A stretch of 64,000 nucleotides of DNA from an uncultured Clostridium sp. (GCA_930990555.1 CAKNPW010000003.1:1-64000); one strand, 5' to 3'; shown: positions 9,232-18,219, counted from the stretch's first letter. The notes: generated by a model from the letters alone, not told the origin. Numbers and translations are program-made.

Positions 9232-11750
9232 AAGGTAAAAGACTAAAAAATCAAGAAGAGGAAGAATTTATTCCAAAGGCATTTAAAAAAGATAAATCAA
9301 TTGATAAAACTGAAGTATCAACTAAAAAGAATCGTAAAAATATAAAATCAAAAAAGAAGGCTAACAAAAAGTTAAAGAAATTTATTTTTATTAGCATATT
9401 AATTGTAATAATTATAATGGGAATTATATTAGCTGTTTCAGCAATCAAATGGCGCAATATAGCAAAGGACATGTTAGTTAACGAGAATTCAGTAGTTGTT
9501 GATGCAGACGGAGATCAAATAGCTAAATTAGGTAGCGAAAGGAAACAGAAGAAGGTCAGTATTTCAGAAATGCCAGCAGATTTAAAAAATGCTTATGTAG
9601 CAATAGAAGATGAAAGATTTTATAAACATCAAGGGGTTGATATAAAAAGAACTGGTTCGGCCATATTAAGTTATATATTCCATTTTGGTAATTCTTCGTA
9701 TGGAGGAAGTACAATTACACAACAGTTAGTAAAAAATATGACTGGTGACAATACGGATAGTATTTTTAGAAAAGTAAAAGAATGGTGGCAAGCATGGAAC
9801 CTAGAATGTATAACTGAAAAAGACGAAATTTTAGAAACTTATCTAAATATAATATATGTCGGTCCTAGTATATATGGGGTAGAAGCAGGAAGTAATTACT
9901 ATTTTAGTAAATCTTGTAAAAATCTAACATTAGAAGAATGTGCTTTTTTAGCAGGAATAAATAATTCGCCAAATTCATACAATCCTTTTGGAGAAAAAGA
10001 TAATTCAGAGAAAATAAAAAATAGAACAAATACAGTATTAGAAAAAATGCTGGAATTAGGATATATTGACGAAGCAGAATATAATGAAGCAACAGCAAAT
10101 GTTGATGCAGGGTTAAAATTTAAGAAAGGTTCTGTAGATTCAAGTGATGGAGTATATTCATATCATACAGATGCATTAATAACTGATGTTACAAATGATA
10201 TTGCAGAAAAATATGACATTTCAAGTGATTTTGCAACAAATTATATTTACATGGCTGGCTTAACAATAACCAGTACGCAAGATGCAAAAATACAAAATCA
10301 AATCGAAACAGAAATGGAAAAAAGCAAATATGTATTACAGTCTAAAACTGGTGGCGATCCTTCACAAGCAGCGATGGTAATAATAGACCACAAAACTGGA
10401 TATGTACTGGGCTGTGTAGGTGGATTAGGAGAAAAAACAAATCCACGTTCATTAAACAGGGCAACGCAAAGTATAAGACAAACTGGATCTGCAATTAAAC
10501 CTATTGCAGTTGTTGGACCAGCTATTCAGAAAAGAATAATAACAGCATCTTCAATATATGATGATACTGAAAAAGATTTTCCAGGTGGATATCATCCTGT
10601 AGATTATAGTAAGGCATTAGGAAAAATAACTGTTAGAAGAGCTATAGAATCCTCACAGAATATTCCATTTGTAGAAATAATGCAAGAATTAAAACCTAGT
10701 GTTTCAATGGATTATCTGGAACGATTAGGAATAACAACTTTAACAGAAGAAGACAATAATTTGTCTTTAGCATTAGGAGGTCTACAAAAAGGAATAAGTC
10801 CATTAGAAATGGCTGCAGCATATGCTGCAATAGCAAATGATGGAGAATATATAGAACCAGTATTTTACCAAAATATAAAAAATCATTTTGGTGAAACTAT
10901 AATAACACCACAGCAAGATAAGAGAAGAGTTTTTTCTAAAGAAACAGCATTTATATTAAAAGATTTACTAACTCAACCAGTAGAAGGAAGTAATGGAACA
11001 GCTACATATTGTAAAATAAATGGAATTGATGTTGCAGCTAAAACAGGTACTACAGATTCTAATTATGATAGATGGCTTTGTGGTTTTACTCCATACTATA
11101 CAGGTGTTACATGGTATGGATATGATCAAAACGAGACGGTTAACTTTAATAAAAGAAATCCTGCTGGTTTAATTTGGGCAAATGTAATGTCAAGAATTCA
11201 TACAGGTTTAAAAACAGCATATTTCGACAAGCCATCTTCTGTTCAAGCTGTTACTGTTTGTACAGAGACAGGGTTAAAAGCAAGAACAGGATGTACTAAT
11301 ACATATACAGAATATTTCTTAAGATTTACTACACCAGATTTATGTAATGAGCATAGTGGAAGTGAAGTAAAATCTTCTAACACAAGTACCGAGAAAAAAG
11401 ATGAAAATTCTACTGTACAAGGGATTAAAAACGATATAGATGCAGAAGAACCCGTAATGAACACAAATGTTATTACGACAGAAGAAAAACCAAGAGAAGA
11501 TACAAATACGAACAGTAATTCTAATAATAATTCTAACAGAGACACAAATACGAATACAAATACTAATAAAGACACTAACGAAAATGCTAACAGAAATACA
11601 AATACTAATATTAATACAAATACAAACACAAATACTAATACAAATCGAAATGAAAATACAAATAGCAATACTAATACGAATGTTAATAATAACCAAAATA
11701 CTAATACTAATACAAATACTAACACAGAGACCAATTCAGCAACAGAATAA
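9228..11750 (+). CDS. Class A penicillin-binding protein (PBP1A type)
   Basis: Bifunctional peptidoglycan glycosyltransferase and transpeptidase. A very basic cytoplasmic N-terminus precedes one membrane span (about residues 51-73). The GT51 domain shows EDERFYKHQGVD and GGSTITQQLVKN; the transpeptidase domain shows SAIK (SxxK, nucleophile Ser), SSQN (SxN) and KTGTT (KTG). After the catalytic domain comes a Cys-containing segment, then roughly 85 residues of almost pure Asn/Thr with acidic and basic interruptions, probably a disordered wall-spanning tail. Length 840. It is coupled to the acetyltransferase by a 4-nt overlap. Confidence 0.95.
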   Translation: MKGKRLKNQEEEEFIPKAFKKDKSIDKTEVSTKKNRKNIKSKKKANKKLKKFIFISILIVIIIMGIILAVSAIKWRNIAKDMLVNENSVVVDADGDQIAKLGSERKQKKVSISEMPADLKNAYVAIEDERFYKHQGVDIKRTGSAILSYIFHFGNSSYGGSTITQQLVKNMTGDNTDSIFRKVKEWWQAWNLECITEKDEILETYLNIIYVGPSIYGVEAGSNYYFSKSCKNLTLEECAFLAGINNSPNSYNPFGEKDNSEKIKNRTNTVLEKMLELGYIDEAEYNEATANVDAGLKFKKGSVDSSDGVYSYHTDALITDVTNDIAEKYDISSDFATNYIYMAGLTITSTQDAKIQNQIETEMEKSKYVLQSKTGGDPSQAAMVIIDHKTGYVLGCVGGLGEKTNPRSLNRATQSIRQTGSAIKPIAVVGPAIQKRIITASSIYDDTEKDFPGGYHPVDYSKALGKITVRRAIESSQNIPFVEIMQELKPSVSMDYLERLGITTLTEEDNNLSLALGGLQKGISPLEMAAAYAAIANDGEYIEPVFYQNIKNHFGETIITPQQDKRRVFSKETAFILKDLLTQPVEGSNGTATYCKINGIDVAAKTGTTDSNYDRWLCGFTPYYTGVTWYGYDQNETVNFNKRNPAGLIWANVMSRIHTGLKTAYFDKPSSVQAVTVCTETGLKARTGCTNTYTEYFLRFTTPDLCNEHSGSEVKSSNTSTEKKDENSTVQGIKNDIDAEEPVMNTNVITTEEKPREDTNTNSNSNNNSNRDTNTNTNTNKDTNENANRNTNTNINTNTNTNTNTNRNENTNSNTNTNVNNNQNTNTNTNTNTETNSATE

Positions 11751-11753
11751 TAA

Positions 11754-11786
11754 AAAAGGGCACATAGAAATATGTGTTCTTTTTTA
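11754..11786 (+). terminator. Terminator after PBP gene
   Basis: GGGCACATA and TATGTGTTC form a stem with a GAAA loop, followed by a run of T. Confidence 0.8.
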
Positions 11787-11807
11787 TTAAAAATTTTAAA
11801 AAAAGTA

Positions 11808-11856
11808 TTGCATAAAAACAAATGTTCTTATATAATCTAAATGCGAACAAACATTC
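11808..11856 (+). promoter_or_regulatory. Promoter with two SOS-like (LexA) boxes
   Basis: TTGCAT (11808-11813), a 17-nt spacer and TATAAT (11831-11836) form a near-perfect promoter. An AAAC-N4-GTTC box fills the spacer (11816-11827) and a GAAC-N4-ATTC box lies just after the -10 (11845-11856). The Gram-positive LexA site is GAAC-N4-GTTC, so each box has one mismatch. Their position is ideal for repression. Confidence 0.5.
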
Positions 11857-11879
11857 TGCAACTACTAAGGAGGTTATCT

Positions 11880-12149
11880 ATGAAAATAAAAAGAGGGTTA
11901 GTTTTATTAATTTTTATATTAATTATTATATTTGCAAAGATAAGTTATTCAAAACAAGAATCAATTTATATTATAAAATATATTTCAAGTGGTGACACAT
12001 TATGGTCAATAGCAAAATATGAAATAGAGAATAATGAATATTATCAAAACAAAAATATAAGATATGTAATAAATGATATTAAATATGTAAATAATTTAAA
12101 AAATTCCAAGTTATCAGTTGGAATGGAAATAAAAATTCCATCATATTAA
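11880..12149 (+). CDS. Small membrane-anchored LysM protein (YneA-like)
   Basis: 89 residues: a short basic N-terminus, one membrane span (about residues 6-24) and one LysM domain (YISSGDTLWSIAKYE to VGMEIKIPSY). This is the architecture of YneA, the SOS-induced division inhibitor of Bacillus, and the SOS-like boxes upstream fit that role. LysM binds peptidoglycan glycan strands. No lexA lies beside it here, so the assignment rests on architecture and promoter. ATG 11880 follows AAGGAGG; an in-frame ATG at 11841 lies inside the operator region and is not used. Confidence 0.75.
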   Translation: MKIKRGLVLLIFILIIIFAKISYSKQESIYIIKYISSGDTLWSIAKYEIENNEYYQNKNIRYVINDIKYVNNLKNSKLSVGMEIKIPSY

Positions 12150-12239
12150 TTTACAACAAAGTTAGACAAAATTTACAACAATTACTTGAAAATATAATAT
12201 TTGAATTATATAATTTAAAAAAAGATTTAGAAAGGAATT

Positions 12240-12284
12240 AATTATAATGTGGTTAACTCATATTTGTATATCCACATCATAATT
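12240..12284. other. Long stem-loop in leader of glucosaminidase gene
   Basis: AATTATAATGTGG pairs with CCACATCATAATT (one mismatch) around a 19-nt loop, just before a gene that has no clear ribosome site. It has no T-tract. It may be a terminator remnant or a translation-control structure. Confidence 0.4.
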
Positions 12285-12296
12285 AAGCATAGTTAA

Positions 12297-13361
12297 ATGA
12301 GGAAAATTTCAGCTAAAAATATTATAAAGAACCTAAAAAAATTACCACCCAAATTTATTATTTTAGTATTAATAATTATCATTTTATTATCTTCAATTAT
12401 AACTGTAATTATTATACAAGCATCAAAACAAAAAGCAGTAGTTTATACAGGAGATAATTTAAACGAAAGCAAATACCCTGGATATAAGAAACTAATAAAT
12501 GAATTAAAGGAAAAACATCCTAATTGGACGTTTACTTTGTTTTATACCAAATTAAATTGGAATTCAGTTATAAAAAATGAGGGACATTCTAATGACAGAA
12601 CAACACCATTAAATTTAATACCAGATTCTAAAAGCTACTCTGGAGAATGGCAATGTGACGAAGACAAGGGTAAAACTTACGATAATGGAAGTTGGTTGTG
12701 TGCTTCTACAAAAGCGATAGCATATAAGATGGATCCTAGAAATATGCTTAATTCAGACGATATATTTCAGCTAAAAGAATTAAATTTTAACAAAGAAGCT
12801 ACTACTAAAGAGGGAATAATGAATAAAACAGAAGATACTTTTTTAGAAGGTGAAAGTCTTGCAGAAGCAATTTTAGAGGCTGGGGAAAAGAATGACATAG
12901 ATCCATATTTTATTGTGGCTAGGTTAATACAAGAACAAGGGAAAAATGGTACTAAACTGTCACGTGGTTATGAATATAATGGACAAACAGTGTATAATCC
13001 ATTTAATATTGCTGCTTCTGGAAATTCACAAACAAGCATTATAAATAATGCAGCAGAGTATGCTTATTCACATGAATGGTTTTCGTTAGAAAAAGCATTA
13101 ATAGAAGGTGTAGCTTTTATTAATACTAAGTATATGAATATAGGCCAAAATACATTATATTTTCAAAAATTTGATGTAATAAAAGGAAATGAACTTTATA
13201 CCAATCAATATATGCAAAATTTATTAGCACCTACATCAGAAAGTAGTATTTTATTAGACCAATATGAAAGTTCTAATACTGTAGATTCAAATTTAAATTT
13301 TATAATACCATTATATGAAAATATGCCAAAAGAAATTTCAGAGGAACCAAAAGATGAATAA
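12297..13361 (+). CDS. Membrane-anchored glucosaminidase-like wall hydrolase (GH73-like)
   Basis: 354 residues. A membrane span at about 18-42 holds an extracellular domain. YPGYKKLINELKEKHPNWTFTLFYTKLNW is the N-terminal signature common in clostridial endo-beta-N-acetylglucosaminidases, followed by DPYFIVARLIQEQGKNG, which carries the likely catalytic Glu, and YNPFNIAAS. It probably cleaves peptidoglycan glycan strands. No recognisable ribosome site precedes ATG 12297, while a strong stem-loop does, so expression may be controlled at that leader. It follows the LysM gene and precedes a phospholipase-like gene. Confidence 0.82.
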   Translation: MRKISAKNIIKNLKKLPPKFIILVLIIIILLSSIITVIIIQASKQKAVVYTGDNLNESKYPGYKKLINELKEKHPNWTFTLFYTKLNWNSVIKNEGHSNDRTTPLNLIPDSKSYSGEWQCDEDKGKTYDNGSWLCASTKAIAYKMDPRNMLNSDDIFQLKELNFNKEATTKEGIMNKTEDTFLEGESLAEAILEAGEKNDIDPYFIVARLIQEQGKNGTKLSRGYEYNGQTVYNPFNIAASGNSQTSIINNAAEYAYSHEWFSLEKALIEGVAFINTKYMNIGQNTLYFQKFDVIKGNELYTNQYMQNLLAPTSESSILLDQYESSNTVDSNLNFIIPLYENMPKEISEEPKDE

Positions 13362-13378
13362 AAAAAGGAGATATAATA

Positions 13379-14011
13379 ATGAGTTCAATAATTAGTCATG
13401 TATATATTTCAAATATACTAAAAGAAAAATATAAACTAGGAGATGAATTTTTGTATGGTGCAATTCTACCAGACATACTACACAAAGCTATAAAAGCTCA
13501 AACTAAAGAAATGACACATTATTTACGCCATGGAATTTTATATGGTTCAGAAGGTAATTATCCAGATATAGAAAGATTTATAATCGAAAATACAGAAATA
13601 TTACCAAAAAGCCAAATGATGCAAGGGTACTTAGCTCATTTAATCGAAGATATGTTATGGTTTAGTATATATATACCTAAAATGGCTACAGAAAAAGATA
13701 AAAAAACCATTATATATAAAAAAGATAATTCAATACATACTGATGATCAATTTAGATCAGATATTTATTCTGATTATCCAATTATAGATAGATATCTCTT
13801 AAAGAAAACAAACCTTAATATAGAAGAATTGCAAAAAGAATTTTTAGCAATATCAGATGATGCAGGGTTAAAAAATACGATTAAGGAAAACTTCAAACTT
13901 TTTGATTTACGCAATGAAAATTTAATTTTAATTTCACTTGATATGTTTGAAGAATATATAAATGCATCATTAGAAAAAGTTAGTTTAGTTTTAAATAAAA
14001 TATATAGATAA
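13379..14011 (+). CDS. Zinc-dependent phospholipase C-like protein
   Basis: 210 residues. Spaced metal-ligand-type residues (ISHVYIS, GAILPDILH, MTHYLRHG, YLAHLIEDMLW) match the family annotated as zinc-dependent phospholipase C-like, an all-helical phosphoesterase fold. No signal peptide is visible, so the protein is probably cytoplasmic and the real substrate is unknown. GGAG lies about 8 nt upstream and it starts 17 nt after the glucosaminidase stop, so the two may be co-transcribed. Confidence 0.65.
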   Translation: MSSIISHVYISNILKEKYKLGDEFLYGAILPDILHKAIKAQTKEMTHYLRHGILYGSEGNYPDIERFIIENTEILPKSQMMQGYLAHLIEDMLWFSIYIPKMATEKDKKTIIYKKDNSIHTDDQFRSDIYSDYPIIDRYLLKKTNLNIEELQKEFLAISDDAGLKNTIKENFKLFDLRNENLILISLDMFEEYINASLEKVSLVLNKIYR

Positions 14012-14078
14012 TAAAACCTCTTAATAAAAAATATTTGGAGTTCATATATAATATTTATAAATAATGGGAGGAGTATAT

Positions 14079-14447
14079 ATGGAAAATGAATATGAAGTCA
14101 TAGCTAATTTAAACGAAGAGACTAAAAAGATTTACGAAAAACATTATAATTCGGCAAAGTATGATTTATTAATAAATTCAGAAGATATGATTTTAGCTAA
14201 AAAGACTAATGCAGATGTTAATAAGGAAAAAGAAGAAATAGTGATTAATGTACTTCAAAGTATGTTAAGAAAATATAAAGGGCAAGGAGTAATTTATATT
14301 AATTTAACAAAAGTATTTAATTCGATATTAAAGAAAATTAATGATATGCCAGATGTTCGTGGCTCTAACAATGCTATAACTTGGCCATTACGACAAGCCA
14401 TAACTAAGGCAATTGTAGAAAAGATAAATAAAAATAGTATTACTTAA
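14079..14447 (+). CDS. Unknown protein, 122 residues, last chromosomal gene before the element
   Basis: I do not recognise this small soluble protein. It looks like alternating helices and strands with the segment YKGQGVIYINLTKVFNSILKK and a Lys-rich end. ATG 14079 is chosen because GGGAGGAG precedes it; the ATG at 14064 overlaps that ribosome site. It is the last + strand gene before about 900 nt without genes and the minus-strand integration module. Confidence 0.75.
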   Translation: MENEYEVIANLNEETKKIYEKHYNSAKYDLLINSEDMILAKKTNADVNKEKEEIVINVLQSMLRKYKGQGVIYINLTKVFNSILKKINDMPDVRGSNNAITWPLRQAITKAIVEKINKNSIT

Positions 14448-14495
14448 TTTTGTCAAAATTTTAAACGATATCTACAAAAAAAGTGCCAAAAAAAC

Positions 14496-14524
14496 GACGC
14501 ACGATAATCGATTCTAAGCCATTT
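14496..14524 (+). repeat. Dispersed repeat R1 (ACGCACGA...ATTCTAAG)
   Basis: First of five intergenic copies of a motif with a GACGCACGA left half and an AATC(A/G)ATTCTAAG right half. The inverted copy R2 at 15229-15257 matches at about 26 of 29 positions. Others are near 32.83, 48.83 and 63.58 kb. Confidence 0.6.
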
Positions 14525-14922
14525 CTATTTTTAAGCCATATAGTTTTATTGTCTATAAAATAAGACAAATATGGAGGAATGGACATTTGGGAGATTTTTG
14601 AAAATTTTTCATACAATTTAATATATAAAAATATATTATAAGAAAAATTATAAATATAAAATTGAAACTACAATAAGTAAAATAATTATAGTAATGAAAT
14701 TATATAAGTAAAATAAAAAAATGTCTTAAAATTGATTTTAATAAGCCATAAAAATATTAATATAACAGTAATAAAAAAGATTATAATAATAATTAATATA
14801 ATATAGATGTAATAAGAAAATAAAGATATATAAATGAATATTAATATGTATAGAACAACTGAAAGTCTTGAAACAACAGAAATGTAGTATTATGGCCAAT
14901 ATATATTTTACTCCTATCTCTT

Positions 14923-14950
14923 ATTGCACAAAACTTTGATTTTGTGCAAT
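14923..14950. other. Perfect stem-loop in the junction region
   Basis: ATTGCACAAAA pairs with TTTTGTGCAAT (11 bp, 6-nt loop), with a T-run about 12 nt later on the + strand. It could be a terminator or a structured recombination or attachment element. Confidence 0.5.
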
Positions 14951-15228
14951 GTTATATATTGCTTTTTTTAAAGGGCTAACCCTTCTTCTCTCCTAAATTT
15001 AATTCCTAATTTACATAGAATCCTAACATTCAATGCAAACAACTTAAATAAATTAATTTAAAAAATTATTAAGTTATTTACTTTATATCATTACAAATTT
15101 TTGTTGTCAAGCTTTTTTAAAATTTTTGTAAAAAAATTTTTTGAGTAATTTTTCTATAATTCTAAAAAGCTTATTTTATGCTATTTTAAGACCTTTTTAA
15201 GATATAAAACTATATTGCTAAAAAATTA

Positions 15229-15257
15229 AAATGCCTTAGAATTGATTCTCGTGCGTC
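15229..15257 (-). repeat. Dispersed repeat R2, inverted relative to R1
   Basis: Reverse-complement copy of R1, with the GACGCACGAGAATC half intact. It lies about 90 nt beyond the end of the recombinase gene, so R1 and R2 enclose about 700 bp in inverted orientation. Confidence 0.6.
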
Positions 15258-15343
15258 ACTTTTTGACAAACTTTTAACAAAATCCATATATTTCAATGCT
15301 TTCAAACTTTTTAACATTTTAGTATTTAATTACAGATAATAAG

Positions 15344-16327
15344 TTATACTATTGGACTATTCCTAATCAATTCTTTTATGTATTTGTTGTTAATATGGGT
15401 ATATATTTCTGTAGTTTCTATATACTCATGTCCTAATACTTTTTGTATTGTTCTTATATCTATATTTCCATATAGATATAGTAAAGTTGCACATGTATGT
15501 CTTAATTTATGAACAGAAAGATTTTTATAATCCAATCCAGCTTGTTTAAAAGCATTTTCTATTATTACTTGTACTGCTCTAATTGATATCCTAGTTTTTC
15601 TTGAACTTAAAAATAATGCTCTTTCAGAGTGCTGTTCGTCTGGAATTATTAATTCAGGGCTAATTCTATTTTTTAGATATTCTTTAATTGCTTTTAAACT
15701 TATTTCATTTAAATATAACACCCTTTCCTCTCTTCCCTTTCCTAATATCGTAATTTTATTTTCATTTATATCATTAATATCAATACTAACTAATTCTGCT
15801 ACTCTTATGCCTAAGTTTAAAAATAAAGTAACAATACAATAATTTCTAAGAAAAAATTTATCATCTTTGTTATTATAAGTATCTGTTAATATTTTTTTAC
15901 TTTCCTCTAGCGATAAATATTTAGGAAGGCTTTTTTCTCTTCTTAAGCATTTTAAATTTTTTGCTGGATTTTCTTTTAATATTTTATTTTTTTCACTAAA
16001 ATAATAAAACAAGTGTCTAATACAACAGATTTTTTTAGATATTGTATTAGATTTATTTATTGTACTTAAATAAGATATGTAATTTTCAATATGTACCTTT
16101 CTTACTTTTTTTAAAATATCTATATCAAGATCAGAAATATCCATATCAGTATTTTCTTTTATTTTAAATTTTACTGCAATATATTTTAAAAAATTTCTTA
16201 AAACAATATTTTCTTCCTTCATTGAAGAGGGAGATCTATTTAGAACTACAATATAGTAATTTAACATTTCATTAAGAAAATCTGGATTTTTATCAAAATT
16301 TATTTTTATTTCTTTACTTCTATACAT
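15344..16327 (-). CDS. Tyrosine recombinase (second of pair)
   Basis: XerC/D-like site-specific recombinase, about 327 residues, normal for phage- and ICE-type integrases with a SAM-like N-terminal domain. Catalytic residues are visible: Arg in NLGIRVAELVS, His and Arg in KLRHTCATLLY, His in LGHEYIETTEIYTH, with the Tyr nucleophile in that last motif. ATG 16327 is preferred because GGAGGGGAGAG precedes it; an upstream TTG at 16342 overlaps the site. It is co-directional and almost contiguous with a small gene and a second recombinase, and probably catalyses excision or integration together with it. Confidence 0.92.
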   Translation of the reverse strand: MYRSKEIKINFDKNPDFLNEMLNYYIVVLNRSPSSMKEENIVLRNFLKYIAVKFKIKENTDMDISDLDIDILKKVRKVHIENYISYLSTINKSNTISKKICCIRHLFYYFSEKNKILKENPAKNLKCLRREKSLPKYLSLEESKKILTDTYNNKDDKFFLRNYCIVTLFLNLGIRVAELVSIDINDINENKITILGKGREERVLYLNEISLKAIKEYLKNRISPELIIPDEQHSERALFLSSRKTRISIRAVQVIIENAFKQAGLDYKNLSVHKLRHTCATLLYLYGNIDIRTIQKVLGHEYIETTEIYTHINNKYIKELIRNSPIV

Positions 16328-16344
16328 ATCTCTCCCCTCCAATC

Positions 16345-16605
16345 TTAAGCTGTTTTTTCTATTATTTTATAATAAGTATCTATTGCTGGATTTTGTATTC
16401 CATCTTTACACTCATTAAGTATTTGATTATATGTATCACGAATTATACTCGTTTGTAGTTCTAATTCTTTATCAATATTAGCATTATTAGAAAAAGAAAA
16501 ATTTTCAAAAGTGTTTAAATAAAATTCTAAGCTTCTTAGAATTAAATCAACTTGACAATCTAGTAATTCTAAAGTATTTCTATGAATCTTATTTTCATTA
16601 TTCAT
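16345..16605 (-). CDS. Small helical protein between the recombinases
   Basis: 86 residues, predicted all-helical, no named family. It is placed like the small third protein of Tn554-type or recombinase-trio elements, which helps two tyrosine recombinases work, but sequence similarity to such proteins is not shown here. Its last residues (IIEKTA) echo the C-terminus of the upstream recombinase (KIEKTA), from a short identical DNA stretch at both gene ends. AAGGAGA precedes the start. Confidence 0.7.
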   Translation of the reverse strand: MNNENKIHRNTLELLDCQVDLILRSLEFYLNTFENFSFSNNANIDKELELQTSIIRDTYNQILNECKDGIQNPAIDTYYKIIEKTA

Positions 16606-16622
16606 TTAAAAATCATCTCCTT

Positions 16623-17606
16623 CTATGCTGTTTTTTCTATCTTTTTTACATTAAAATCACTTAAAGGATTACTGTTCATAGCATTTTCTATTTGTTTATC
16701 TGCAACGTGTGTATAAATTTCAGTTGAGGTTATTCTAGCATGACCTAACATTTCTTTAAGTAAAAGTACATCTTGTTTTACATATATATAAGTTAGTGTA
16801 GCAAATGTATGTCTTAATGTATGAACAGAGAAGTCAAAATCATTTAATCCCATAAGTTCATAAGCTTTTTCTATTATATATTGGATAGTTCGTTTTGCTA
16901 GTCTTTCACCTCGTTCGCTTAAAAATAGTGCATTTGAATCAGTTTCAATTTTATTTCTATATCTTAGATATTCTTCTAATTGTTTTTTACAATTATCATT
17001 ATAATAAGCGTACCTATCTTTTTTTCCTTTTCCTCTTTTTATAAAAAGACAGTTTTCATCTAATATAATATCTTCGATATTTAAATTGTATAATTCAGAA
17101 AGTCTTATTCCTGTAGCTAAAAATAAGCTTATTATCATATTATTTCTAATAGAATTTCTACAATTTTTATTGTCAAAAACAGATTGAATCTTATGTGCAT
17201 TATCTAAACTTAAATATTTCGGCAATTTCGTTGTTCTTGTTATGTCATTGATTCCATAAGTTGGATTTTCTTCTTTTTTCAAGTTTGGGTTTGTTGAAAG
17301 TACCCAATTAAAAAATGAAGATATAGCATTAAGTTTATTTTCTCTTGTATTTGGATTATTTTCTAAATCATAACTTAAATGAACTAAATAAGCTCTAATA
17401 TCTGATGTTTCTATTTGCAAAACGACAAATATTCCAATATTTTTTAATTCAATATCTAAATCTTTATAATCTTTGTAAAATGACAAAAATTCATATACAT
17501 GATCCCTATAAACAGTAATTGTACCACTTGAAAAATTATGAGCTTTTAAGTAACTTAAAAAATATTTTAAAATATCTGGAATATTTTTAATATCTGTATT
17601 TTTCAT
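16623..17606 (-). CDS. Tyrosine recombinase (first of pair)
   Basis: 327-residue XerC/D-like recombinase. Core residues: Arg in ATGIRLSELYNL, His-x-x-Arg in VHTLRHTFATL, His in LGHARITSTEIYTH with the Tyr nucleophile. It differs strongly from its neighbour outside the catalytic core, so this is not a recent duplication. It is the first gene of a three-gene minus-strand operon with about 17-nt gaps. A strong AAAGGAG site precedes ATG 17606. Confidence 0.92.
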   Translation of the reverse strand: MKNTDIKNIPDILKYFLSYLKAHNFSSGTITVYRDHVYEFLSFYKDYKDLDIELKNIGIFVVLQIETSDIRAYLVHLSYDLENNPNTRENKLNAISSFFNWVLSTNPNLKKEENPTYGINDITRTTKLPKYLSLDNAHKIQSVFDNKNCRNSIRNNMIISLFLATGIRLSELYNLNIEDIILDENCLFIKRGKGKKDRYAYYNDNCKKQLEEYLRYRNKIETDSNALFLSERGERLAKRTIQYIIEKAYELMGLNDFDFSVHTLRHTFATLTYIYVKQDVLLLKEMLGHARITSTEIYTHVADKQIENAMNSNPLSDFNVKKIEKTA

Positions 17607-17650
17607 ACAAATTTCACTCCTTTTTTTCTCATATTTTTTTCAAAATTTTA

Positions 17651-17679
17651 TTGACAACTAGGGTTAAATATATTATTAT
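17651..17679 (+). promoter_or_regulatory. Consensus promoter facing away from the recombinase operon
   Basis: TTGACA (17651-17656), a 17-nt spacer and TATTAT (17674-17679) on the + strand, within a gap where all genes point the other way. Confidence 0.6.
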
Positions 17680-17685
17680 AAGTAA

Positions 17686-17774
17686 AGAATAAAGAAATGC
17701 AAATAACTTTAATTCAATATTAAATTGGAAATTATTTAAGGCTTGCACGCAAAAAGAGCCTTAAATATTTTTTT
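17686..17774 (+). ncRNA. Putative small RNA, about 90 nt
   Basis: A near-consensus promoter ends at 17679, and an intrinsic terminator (perfect 10-bp stem ATTTAAGGCT/AGCCTTAAAT, 13-nt loop, then a 7-T run) ends at 17774. The stretch between encodes no more than an 8-codon frame. The T-run exists only for the + strand, so it does not serve the flanking minus-strand genes. It lies between the recombinase operon and the regulator gene. Function unknown. Confidence 0.5.
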
Positions 17775-17791
17775 ACTTCTAAATATCTTTT

Positions 17792-18121
17792 TTATTCACA
17801 GTTTTTTTTTAATATAATAGTCTTATCTTTTTCGTTTAAATGTACTTGAACTTCAGGGCTATTTTCATCTACATTTATCTTACTAAAAAATAGTTTTGGA
17901 ATAGAAATTTTTGGGCTACTTTCCTTAGCAAAATAAACTTTTACATTTCTATCTTTAAGTCTAATTTCGTCAAAATCTTTTTTATAATATTTGTTTAATA
18001 TATATATAATTGAAGTTCTGCCTACATTATATTGTTTTCCAATTTTTTCAGGAGATAAGCCACCTTTATATAGTTCTAAAATATTTGGATATTCAGAAGG
18101 CTCAATTTTTTTCTTTGGCAT
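17792..18121 (-). CDS. Putative DNA-binding regulator (HTH plus AbrB-like C-terminus)
   Basis: 109 residues. The N-terminal half has a resolvase-type helix-turn-helix (LSPEKIGKQYNVGRTSIIYILNKYY). The C-terminal half, ISIPKLFFSKINVDENSPEVQVHL then KTIILKK, has the look of an AbrB/SpoVT swapped-hairpin domain. It may control excision or transfer genes and its own promoter, which contains an inverted repeat in the spacer. ATG 18121 follows GAGGAG; an upstream GTG at 18136 overlaps it. It is the only obvious transcription-factor-like gene near the integration module. Confidence 0.7.
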   Translation of the reverse strand: MPKKKIEPSEYPNILELYKGGLSPEKIGKQYNVGRTSIIYILNKYYKKDFDEIRLKDRNVKVYFAKESSPKISIPKLFFSKINVDENSPEVQVHLNEKDKTIILKKNCE

Positions 18122-18219
18122 ATCTTTTCTCCTCACAATATAATAATATTTTAGTTGCTTAATCTTTTGTATATTTAAATCCTCCTTTCAAATTTAATAT
18201 ATTAAAAGCAACACTTCAT

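Larger units (their letters stand above)
14448..15343. other. Gene-free junction, likely left end of the integrated element
   Basis: No convincing coding region on either strand. It is extremely AT-rich and holds two inverted copies of a 29-bp repeat (14496-14524 and 15229-15257), an 11-bp perfect stem-loop (14923-14950) and several AAGCCAT words. Because chromosomal genes end to its left and the recombinase operon begins to its right, the attachment site attL most likely lies here. Its exact position cannot be set without the right end. Confidence 0.55.

Noticed and set aside
11243-11821. Long reading frames on the opposite strand and in another frame under the PBP tail
   Set aside because: They are shadows of the low-complexity Asn/Thr repeats and give only Val/Phe/Leu or Ile/Gln repeats.
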